Assembly: GCA_902774035.1 (NCBI GenBank)
Contig: CACYHA010000017.1
Location: forward strand, 1 to 44,288
Reading direction: 5' to 3'
From: Oscillospiraceae bacterium
GTDB lineage: Bacteria; Bacillota; Clostridia; Oscillospirales; Acutalibacteraceae
Length of the DNA: 44,288 nt
Shown: positions 8,931 to 16,700 of the stretch, in pieces
Numbering within the stretch: position 1 is the first letter of the stretch
Layout: every line of letters begins with the position of its first letter
The notes under the pieces: generated by a model
Told to the model about the DNA's origin: nothing
The model's database searches: none
The model's input: only the letters and a program-made list of their open reading frames with translations
Position numbers and translations under genes: made by a program

Positions 8931-8967
8931 AAAAATGACGGGTATTGCAACGGCACCCGTCTTTTTT
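8931..8967. terminator. Bidirectional-looking terminator
   Basis: GACGGGT and ACCCGTC (8937-8961) form a hairpin with A-run on the left and T-run on the right. On the minus strand it lies just past the stop of the hypothetical gene at 8989. Confidence 0.65.
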
Positions 8968-8988
8968 CGCTTTCCATTGCGCAGCCGG

Positions 8989-9867
8989 TCAGATCGCCGG
9001 GGGCGCCATTCCGCCGCCGCCCGCCATCATCTGCGACAGGAAGCCCTGTTTCTTTTTCTTTTTCGGCTTATACGGCGGAGGGTTCTGCATCTTTTTTCTG
9101 GCCTTTTTGCCGGCGGAGGTGGCAAGGAACTTGTTGACCTCGATCACCGGGGGCGCCATGGTCTCGCTCATGTAATCCACACAGCGGGCAAGCAGGATCT
9201 GGTCGTTGTCCAGCGCGCCGAGGATCGTGACGGCGATCAGGCTTTGGGTGTCGTTCGTGCCGTCTTCGTAGATCTCGTTGAGCGTCTGGAACAGCTTTTT
9301 CATCGTTGCGGGTTTGTTCTCCTTGATGGCGTCGACCACGCGGGGCGTACCGTATGCTTCGAAGAACTCCTCTGGAAGAAATTCGCCGTAGGCGGCGAGA
9401 TTGGCCTTGTAGGGCTCGCGCAGCTCGGGAAAAACCAGGCAAAGCTTGCTGGCCAGCGTGTTGGGATCATAGAACGAACCGGCCTTGACCGCAGCCTTGG
9501 AGACAGTCTGCGGCATCTTTTGGCTTTGCTTTTTCTGCACGGGCGCTTTGGTGCCGAACCGGGCGCTCAAAGTCTCGCTCACTTCGCCGGTCACATAGCG
9601 CACGTCCTTGTCGGTCGCGTCCTCGGGCAGAAGAGAGACGACCAGACGCTTCGGCGAAGCGGCGAGCGCCTCGGCGTCGTCCGCCGTATAGACCTCCACA
9701 CGCACACCGGTGTATTTGAACTGCAGCGCACCTTTGTCCGACACAAAGCACACAACGGCCTGGGTGTCGGAAACCTCCGGCTCGCCGCTTTGCGCAAAAC
9801 CGAGCGTTTGCAGCTCCGGGGCAAGCGCGTCCAGCACTGCATGAAACTTTTCAACCTGAACAGCCAT
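8989..9867 (-). CDS. Hypothetical protein with Lys- and Gly/Pro-rich C-terminus
   Basis: I do not recognise this 292-residue protein. It has no signal peptide or membrane helix. The N-terminal half (about 1-110) is a mixed alpha/beta stretch, a Lys/Gln-rich linker follows (about 113-127), then a largely helical region (about 135-255). The tail carries a poly-Lys block and MMAGGGG, ending in APPAI. The start at 9867 is chosen because AAGGAG lies 9 bases upstream; an ATG six codons earlier lacks a site. It has its own promoter at 9922-9950. Confidence 0.75.
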   Translation of the reverse strand: MAVQVEKFHAVLDALAPELQTLGFAQSGEPEVSDTQAVVCFVSDKGALQFKYTGVRVEVYTADDAEALAASPKRLVVSLLPEDATDKDVRYVTGEVSETLSARFGTKAPVQKKQSQKMPQTVSKAAVKAGSFYDPNTLASKLCLVFPELREPYKANLAAYGEFLPEEFFEAYGTPRVVDAIKENKPATMKKLFQTLNEIYEDGTNDTQSLIAVTILGALDNDQILLARCVDYMSETMAPPVIEVNKFLATSAGKKARKKMQNPPPYKPKKKKKQGFLSQMMAGGGGMAPPAI

Positions 9868-9921
9868 GGTTCGATTCTCCTTCAAAACGGAATAGTTAAT
9901 TAATCAACGATTATCCAGACT

Positions 9922-9950
9922 ATTATAGCACAAGGTCTTCGGTTTGTCAC
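9922..9950 (-). promoter_or_regulatory. Promoter of the hypothetical gene at 8989-9867
   Basis: Minus strand: -35 GTGACA (9945-9950), 17 bp, -10 TATAAT (9922-9927) with TGC before it (extended -10). Confidence 0.75.
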
Positions 9951-10001
9951 CCCGAAAGCGAAAAAATCTTTGACGTTTTTTCAACAATTTTACGAAACTC
10001 C

Positions 10002-10030
10002 TTCCTTTTGCCCGCGTAATATGCTATGAT
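10002..10030 (+). promoter_or_regulatory. Candidate extended -10 promoter of the membrane protein gene
   Basis: TGC-TATGAT (10022-10030) is an extended -10; the -35 region 17 bp upstream reads only TTCCTT. It is divergent from the promoter at 9922-9950. Confidence 0.5.
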
Positions 10031-10065
10031 AACGATGAAAACGAAGACACAGAAAGGAAGATCCC

Positions 10066-10845
10066 ATGCGAAAATGCAAGGAAACGCTGCATGCGCTGCG
10101 CAGCGAGATCACACTCGGCGAATATCTGATTTGGTGGGCGGTTCGCGCCTGTATGCTCGTTTACATTCTGCGGCAGCTTGGAGAAGCGCACAGAGCCGTG
10201 GATTACTTTTTGCCGGCGGTCAACGCACTGGGAACCTTCTCCGTTTTCTTTTTGCGGTGGATCTTTCCGAAAGGGACCATGCTCGGGAGGCTCAACTTCC
10301 GCGCCCAGCACTATATCACATTCATGATTTTCTTCGGCTCCTTTGTCGGCAACTATTTCCGTCTGTATGACATCAACAATCCCCTGCACTACGACTGGAT
10401 CCTGCACGCAGTTTCCGGCGTGGCCATCACCCTGCTCGGCTGCCATCTGGCCGCGGCCATGACGCAGGATCAACCGCTTGCGCCCCGGGTCACCGCCTGT
10501 GCCGCCATGGGCTTTTCCTTCTTTTTGATGGTCGCGTGGGAGATCATGGAATTCTGCGGCGATTATCTTTTCGGCGACAACAACCAGAAATACGACTGGC
10601 TCGAGATGCAGCCGAGCGACCCGTTTTATCCGCTGATCCTGCGCGGTGCGCCGGGGATGCGCCAGCTCCCGCTGCTGGACACCATGGCGGATCTGACGCT
10701 GGCCTTTCTGTTCACCGTGCTCACCGGCGTCGTGCTGTACGCCGTTTTGAAGCGGCGCGCGCAAAAACGCGGCGCGACCCCCGGCGAAACAGACCCCGCG
10801 GAACAAAACCCCGAAGAAAAAATAACAAACATGTGTAATAATTGA
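10066..10845 (+). CDS. Six-helix integral membrane protein, DUF2238-like
   Basis: A 259-residue membrane protein with about six hydrophobic segments. Charged residues lie in or next to the helices in the pattern YDWILHAVSG, then WEIMEFCGD, then DTMADL. This resembles the H / E-x2-E / D-x2-x-D arrangement of the DUF2238 (YjdF-like) family, whose function is not established. AAAGGAAG precedes the ATG. The C-terminal 30 residues are polar and Pro/Glu-rich. The gene appears monocistronic, with a hairpin 20 bp past its stop codon. Confidence 0.75.
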   Translation: MRKCKETLHALRSEITLGEYLIWWAVRACMLVYILRQLGEAHRAVDYFLPAVNALGTFSVFFLRWIFPKGTMLGRLNFRAQHYITFMIFFGSFVGNYFRLYDINNPLHYDWILHAVSGVAITLLGCHLAAAMTQDQPLAPRVTACAAMGFSFFLMVAWEIMEFCGDYLFGDNNQKYDWLEMQPSDPFYPLILRGAPGMRQLPLLDTMADLTLAFLFTVLTGVVLYAVLKRRAQKRGATPGETDPAEQNPEEKITNMCNN

Positions 10846-10860
10846 CAAACATGTGAAATA
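10825..10860. repeat. Two 16-bp direct repeats, 20-bp period
   Basis: ACAAACATGTGTAATA (10825-10840) and ACAAACATGTGAAATA (10845-10860) differ at one base and are exactly two helical turns apart. Each contains the palindrome ACATGT. They lie 24 bp upstream of the -35 of the next gene, as expected for a regulator binding on one face of the DNA. The first copy overlaps the end of the upstream gene. Confidence 0.55.
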
Positions 10861-10866
10861 TCCGAA

Positions 10867-10902
10867 AAAATCCACAAAAGGGCTGGACTTTTTGTGGATT
10901 TT
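10867..10902. terminator. AT-rich hairpin overlapping the next promoter
   Basis: AAAATCCACAAAA (10867-10879) pairs perfectly with TTTTGTGGATTTT (10890-10902). It could end the upstream gene in either direction. Since it covers the -35 element of the promoter at 10884-10912, it could also be an operator. Confidence 0.5.
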
Positions 10903-10912
10903 CTTATATAAT
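10884..10912 (+). promoter_or_regulatory. Promoter of the secreted transglutaminase-like gene
   Basis: -35 TGGACT (10884-10889), 17 bp, perfect -10 TATAAT (10907-10912). Transcription should start near 10919, giving a 25-nt leader that contains AAGGAGG. Confidence 0.7.
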
Positions 10913-10943
10913 AACAGTGACTAATTCTAAGGAGGAATGGTTT

Positions 10944-13520
10944 ATGAAAAAAATCAGAGCCTTTTTATCCGTTTTGCTTTGCCTGACCATGCTCTGGGCC
11001 TGCTTTGCCCCGGCAGCGGCCATTGATGCGCAGAGCGGCAGAACCACCGTCACCGCAAAGGCGCCGCGCCGCTTCTCCGGCTATCAGGCGCCCGCAACCC
11101 TCGACACCACCCTGCCGTGGGATGCGTTCTTCACTGCGGTGGAAACCGTGCTCTTTACCGACGCGACCACGGTCGACGTGACCGGCCTCGGCATCCCCTA
11201 CACGGAGGAGAACAGAATATACGCCTTCCGGCAGGCTTATGTTCTTCCCCAGATGCTGGACATCACCGGCTGGGAGCTTGAACACGGTATCGTCGGCGCA
11301 GACGAAGATGAAGGAATCGAGGGTGTTGATACCATCACATCCGTCATCTACAACGGCGATTCCGCCGCCAACGCCGCGAGAAAAGCGGAATGCGAAGCTG
11401 TCATGTTCCGGCTTCTGCGCGGGATTCAGGACAACGACGGTTTGAACGGCTACGACAAAGTCCTGCTGGTGCACGACCGTCTGGCCGCATGGGCAGCCTA
11501 TGATATGTCCGAGTCGATCCCCGACTCCTCCGATTCCTTCAACGCCTACGGCGCGTTGGTGAACGGCGTCGCCGTCTGCCAGGGCTATTCCATGGCCTTC
11601 GGCTGGATGCTCGACAAGTTGGGCATCGAGAACTACTACGTCACCTCTGACACCATCCATCACGGCTGGACAAAGGTGATCCTGGACGGAAATGCCTACT
11701 ATGTGGACGTGACCTTTGACGACCCCACCTACGACGTTCCCGGCCGGATCCTGCACAAGAACCTTCTGGTTCCCTTCGAAGTCTTCAAGCCGAACCACTA
11801 CGACGCGGAAGACTATGACCAGACCGTCACCGACACGACCTATGTGGAATCCTTCGACAAGAACTCCAAATCCGAGATCGTGCGCATTCGCGGCAACTAC
11901 TACTTCATGAAGTACAACGCGAACGCCCGCGCCACGCTGGTGCGCTATTCCCCGACCAGCGAAACCGAAACCGTGCTCTGGACGGTCACCACCCTCACCT
12001 ATTCCAACCAGACCCACGAGAGCGCCGCGAACAAGGGCAGCAACTGGCTGTATAACCCGAAGATGACCGCCATCGGCACCAAGGTCCTTTACACGGACGG
12101 CAAGGCCCTCATGGCGTTCGACGTGACGAAGCCGGGCGACGCCCCCGTCAAGGTCTTCAATCTTTCCGGTACGGATCCGATCCTCGAGGGCCTGACCGTT
12201 GCGCAGATCGACGAGTTCCTGCTGCAGGGCGTTCAGCAGAAGGACGGCAAACTCTACGTCACCGCCTTCAACGACGCCCAGTTCGACGCGGACACCGTTG
12301 AGAAGTACACCATCGAGATCGACTATTGCCAGCACGAAAACAAGACCGTGCTGGAGCAGGTCAACCCCGTCGACTGCACCGAGACCGGCAGCGTGAAATA
12401 TGTCTGCGAAGACTGCCGCAAGGTCTGGACGGAAGAGACCGCCGCCGGCAACCATGTGTTCGGCGAGCCTACCGTGGTTGCGGCGACCTGCTGCTCCGTT
12501 GAAGTCACGACCCGCGCCTGCACCAAGTGCGATTTTGTGGAAACGACCAAAGGCACCGAATTTGCACCGGACAACCACCCGGCAGACAAGGTGATCCCCG
12601 TCCCCGAGGTTGCCGCCACCTGCCAGAAGGTCGGCTACACGGCGGGCACCTACTGCGAAGCCTGCGGCAACAATGTGGAAGGCCGCCAAGAGATCCCGAA
12701 GGATCCGACCAACCACGTTGAGACCTATGTTGCCGTTGCCGGTTATCCCGCTTCCTGCACGAATCCCGGCCAGACCCCGGAGATCAGATGCTCCGGCTGC
12801 AACGAGATCGTCACCGAAAGCGCACCCATCGGCGCACGCGGCCACGACTATCAGGAAACCGTTGTGGAAGCGACCTGCACAAGCCAAGGCTACACCCTGA
12901 AGGAATGCAGCCGCTGCCACGACAAGATCAAGACGGATTTCACGCCAAAGAAAGAGCACGAGACCGTTGAAGTTGCCGAAGTGGTTCCCACCTGCGCAGA
13001 GGACGGCTTCACCGCCGGCCTGTACTGCACGGTCTGCGAATCCTATGTGGAAGGCCATGTCCGCGTCTTCAAGGACAGAACGAACCATGTCGGCTTTGCC
13101 GAAGTGAACCGGCCCGCCACCTGCACGAAGGACGGCGTGGAAGGCGCCATGGTCTGCACCGGCTGCGGCAGATATCAAACCGACGCCAGCGGCAAGGAGA
13201 TCCGCGGCACCGTGATCCCGGCGCTCGGCCACGACTTCCCGGACGACGGCATCATCCTCAAGGAGCCGACCTGCACCGACACCGGCCTGCGCAAGCAGAC
13301 CTGCGACCGCTGCCACGAGATCGTCACCTCCAAGATCGACAAGCTCGGCCACCTGGATCTCGACGAAGATCTGATCTGCGACCGCTGCCAGAAGAATCTG
13401 AACGAGGACGCCTGTCCCTACTGCAACCAGATCCATTCCGGCCCGTTCGCCTTCCTGGTCAATTTCTTCCACAAGATCTTCTATCTGGTCTTCGGTCCGA
13501 AAAAGGCAAAGGTAAAATAA
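10944..13520 (+). CDS. Secreted transglutaminase-like protein with Cys-x2-Cys repeat array
   Basis: An 858-residue exported protein. Residues 1-27 form a signal peptide (MKKIRAFLSVLLCL start). A transglutaminase-like domain spans about 165-270; the papain-type triad is visible as Cys212 (AVCQGYSMAF), His240 (HHGW) and Asp255 (YVDVTFDDP), so thiol chemistry such as crosslinking or proteolysis is possible. A beta-rich section follows (about 290-460). Residues 462-822 hold about seven modules of the form TC-x2-x-G...C-x2-C...GH, likely zinc- or disulfide-stabilised. The protein ends with CPYC-x3-HSG plus a hydrophobic stretch and basic residues (824-858), matching the tail of the next gene. The start at 10944 follows AAGGAGG; the open frame from 10917 overlaps the promoter. 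It has its own terminator. Confidence 0.85.
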   Translation: MKKIRAFLSVLLCLTMLWACFAPAAAIDAQSGRTTVTAKAPRRFSGYQAPATLDTTLPWDAFFTAVETVLFTDATTVDVTGLGIPYTEENRIYAFRQAYVLPQMLDITGWELEHGIVGADEDEGIEGVDTITSVIYNGDSAANAARKAECEAVMFRLLRGIQDNDGLNGYDKVLLVHDRLAAWAAYDMSESIPDSSDSFNAYGALVNGVAVCQGYSMAFGWMLDKLGIENYYVTSDTIHHGWTKVILDGNAYYVDVTFDDPTYDVPGRILHKNLLVPFEVFKPNHYDAEDYDQTVTDTTYVESFDKNSKSEIVRIRGNYYFMKYNANARATLVRYSPTSETETVLWTVTTLTYSNQTHESAANKGSNWLYNPKMTAIGTKVLYTDGKALMAFDVTKPGDAPVKVFNLSGTDPILEGLTVAQIDEFLLQGVQQKDGKLYVTAFNDAQFDADTVEKYTIEIDYCQHENKTVLEQVNPVDCTETGSVKYVCEDCRKVWTEETAAGNHVFGEPTVVAATCCSVEVTTRACTKCDFVETTKGTEFAPDNHPADKVIPVPEVAATCQKVGYTAGTYCEACGNNVEGRQEIPKDPTNHVETYVAVAGYPASCTNPGQTPEIRCSGCNEIVTESAPIGARGHDYQETVVEATCTSQGYTLKECSRCHDKIKTDFTPKKEHETVEVAEVVPTCAEDGFTAGLYCTVCESYVEGHVRVFKDRTNHVGFAEVNRPATCTKDGVEGAMVCTGCGRYQTDASGKEIRGTVIPALGHDFPDDGIILKEPTCTDTGLRKQTCDRCHEIVTSKIDKLGHLDLDEDLICDRCQKNLNEDACPYCNQIHSGPFAFLVNFFHKIFYLVFGPKKAKVK
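12327..13412 (+). repeat. Cys-x2-Cys repeat array in the transglutaminase-like protein
   Basis: Successive modules begin with [AP]TC (ATCQKVGYTAGTYC, ATCTSQGYTLKEC, PTCAEDGFTAGLYC, ATCTKDGVEGAMVC, PTCTDTGLRKQTC), each closing with a Cys-x2-Cys pair and, downstream, a conserved His in GH or NH. Spacing is about 35-50 residues. Three Cys and one His per module would suit metal binding or disulfides. Confidence 0.7.
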
Positions 13521-13541
13521 GCATAAAGCAACGCTTCGTTT

Positions 13542-13572
13542 GCCCCTTCCCCGTGCGGGAGGGGGCTTTTTT
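13542..13572 (+). terminator. Strong intrinsic terminator
   Basis: GCCCCTTCCC-CGTGC-GGGAGGGGGC hairpin followed by six T. It separates the two large secreted-protein genes into independent units. Confidence 0.9.
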
Positions 13573-13708
13573 GCGCTGCTTTTCCCGCTGTGTTCGGAGT
13601 GAACGCGTATTTCCGGGGAGTGAACTTCGTTTTACTGGTCATTCTGCCTACCCTCTCCCACCGATTTTGTGCGACTGCACTAAAAAAGTTTTCAAATGTT
13701 TATAAGTG

Positions 13709-13736
13709 TTGACTTATCCTACAAATATGGTATAAT
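13709..13736 (+). promoter_or_regulatory. Promoter of the 1568-residue secreted protein
   Basis: -35 TTGACT (13709-13714), 16 bp, perfect -10 TATAAT (13731-13736) preceded by TGG (extended -10). This is one of the strongest promoters in the window. Confidence 0.85.
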
Positions 13737-13786
13737 AGACGCATGGAAGTCTCTTCCAAATACTATTCAAAAGGACTGAACGTATT

Positions 13787-16700
13787 ATGAGAAAAACGGT
13801 TCGAAAATCCCTATCTGTCTTTTTAAGTCTGCTGCTGATCTTCGGCACACTGGCCTTTGCCCTGCCTGTGATCGGCGCTGTGGATGCCGCCTATGAGATC
13901 ACGGTCGGCGAAACGCTGAACATCGCGGTGCAGGCAGGCGAACTCACCTATGTCAAATTCGTTCCCGAAACCACCGACACCTATTATTTCCGCTCTGTTT
14001 CCTCGAGCTATCAGGACACCTACGCCTATCTCTATGACGAGGATCTGAACCTTATCGTTTCCGACGACGACTCCGGCGGAGACGGCAACTTCAAGATCAC
14101 ATATGAGCTTGCGGCGGGCGAAACCTACTATTACGGCGCAAGGTTCTATTCAAGCTACGCCGGCAGCTTTGACGTAAAGCTGGAATCCAAAACGTCTCTC
14201 CTGAGCGGAAAAACCGTTCTGGATCTGACGGAAGGCGTTCCGCTGGAAGTGACGACCGCCCCGGGCGAAGAGGTCTATCTTCGGTTCACAGCCCAGACCA
14301 CTGCCTACTATATCTTTTCTGCCGACAATGAAGAAACAACCGTCACGTTCGAGTGTTTGAGCGATGACCTTGCGTTTCTGTGGCAAACCGCCGGCGCTCC
14401 CCTGTTCTATGACTCTGCTTGGTTCGGCGCCGAGGAAAGCTATTGCTTCCGTCTCAGCTCCGGCAGCAACAGCGCCACCTTCCATTTCACGCTGCAAACC
14501 AAGGCGAGCTATTACGATGCGGTCGCCATATCCTTGACCAAGAACACGGCGCAAACTGTTTCGATGCCGGGCGAATACGCAAAAATCTGGCTGAAGTTTA
14601 CGCCGCCCGTCAGCGGAAGCTATGGTTTCCTGTGCACCAACACGTCGAATGTTTCCGTCGACTTATATGATTCGAACTTCAGTTTTTACACCAACAGAAA
14701 CGCCGGCAGCAACGCCCTTCTCACCTTCAACCTTTCCGATGAATCGCCCTATTACCTTTCATTGTCCTCCTACGCAGCGGAAGAATTTTCGGTCACCGTG
14801 ATGGATTCGGCCGATGCCGTGAGCAGCATTGCCGACGTTCTGACGCTGGACGTGCCGCAGACGCTTGCTTTCACGGATAGCAACAGCAGACGCTTCCTGA
14901 AATTCACACCCGCCGTGAGCGGCAGCTACACTCTCGTCGGAACAAACGCCAACTACGCAACTGCAACGATGTACAATGACGACTATTCACAGCTTCTGAG
15001 CTGCGACATCGCCTCCCTTCATCTGACCTATACCATGAACGCCGGTCAACCTTATTTCTTCGAAGTTTTCTCCTACTATGAGCAATCCTTCGATATCACG
15101 CTCATGCGCACCGCGGATTACCTCGCAACCATCACGACCGACCTTTCGCTGAACGAGGAAGTCGGCGGCGTACCCGGGAAGTATCTGAAATTCGTGCCCG
15201 AAACCACCGGCACCTATGTTTTCAGTGCGACCGCAGAAAGCGGTCTGAGCGCAGAGATCTATGACGCCGATCTGGTCAGAATGGATTACGGGTATGACTA
15301 CGGCTACGACCATACACCCGTCATTCCGCGTTTACTGACTGAGGGAGAAACCTATTACTATTCCGTGTCCTCCGCTGCCACCTGCAAGGTCGTCACACTG
15401 GCGGACTATATGGCGGAAAACGGCGGCGGCGCCCTCACTTTGGGCGAACCCGTCAACTTCAGCGGGAACAAATGGACCCTCTTCACCTTCACTCCGGGTG
15501 AAGACACATCTTACCAGTTCACCGGAGAATGCAACGGATATTCTTATCTCAGAGTCTATGACGAAGCCACATCTTATTTTTACGAATTCAACACAAACAA
15601 CTCAAGCTCCGAATACATCTTCGACAGCAGCTACAGCATGAGTGCGGGCAAAACCTATCTCATCGCCGCACGCGGCGGCGGATCCGAAACCGCCGGCAGC
15701 TTTTCCGTCATGACGAGGGAAGCTTTCCTTGCGGCGAACGCGCAGCCCCTGACGCTCGGCACCCCGGTGACGGTCACGGGCAACGGCACTTTCTACTTCT
15801 ATTATACCCCCGAGAGCACAGGCGGCTTCGTCTTCACAGGAACGAGCGAGGACAATGCTTATTTCGGTCTCTATATCTATGAAACCATCGATAACTCCTC
15901 CAGCGCTTACGGCCATGGCAGTGCGTCGGCGGAAAAGCGGCTGACAGGCGGCCAGAAGCACTACTTTGCTGTGAGCAATTCCGACGGCGGAACCGTCACG
16001 GCAACGCTCTTTGACGCGGCCGGCTATTACAGCGAGAACGCGCTGCCCCTGACGCTTGACGAACCGCTGGCGCTGAATTTCAACACCACGCAAAAGAACG
16101 CCATGATCTTCACGCCGCCGGAGAGCGGACGCTACACGCTGACCGCAGGCAATCAGAATTATTCCAACTTCACGCTCTATGACAGCAGTTGGAAAGAGGT
16201 CGTTTATAGTTCGGGCAACGAGATCTCCATGTCCGCAGTGCTGACGGAGGGCGAAACTTACTTCTACATTACCACCAACTACTACAATGAAACCTTTGAC
16301 GTGGTAATCACCAGATCCTGCGACCACGCAGCGACCGAGATCATCGACGGCGTGGCCGCCACCTGCTCCACAGACGGCAAGACCATCGGCGTGCGCTGCA
16401 CGGTCTGTGGCGAATGGCTGTTTGAGCCCGAGTTCCTTCCGAAGTCCCACAAGGACGCGAACAAGGATCGACTTTGCGATTTCTGCGGCGAACCCGCCAT
16501 TGAATTCGTTGCCCCCTGCAACGCGGAAGGCACCGTGACCGCCGTGCTTTACACCTGCGGCGATCTGGTCATCACCGGCGAAGGCGCGGTCACAAAGGCG
16601 CCGGGTCAACCGAACGAGGGAGACTTTGATGACGAGGAAGCCTATAACCATGCACGTGATGCATGGTTCACCAGCATGGGAAAGGTGAATGTGCTGGAGA

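Noticed and set aside
10965-13472. 835-codon open frame antisense to the transglutaminase-like gene
   Set aside because: Low-complexity Val/Gly/Ala/Asp translation without ribosome binding site or domain; the plus strand has a signal peptide, catalytic triad and repeats.
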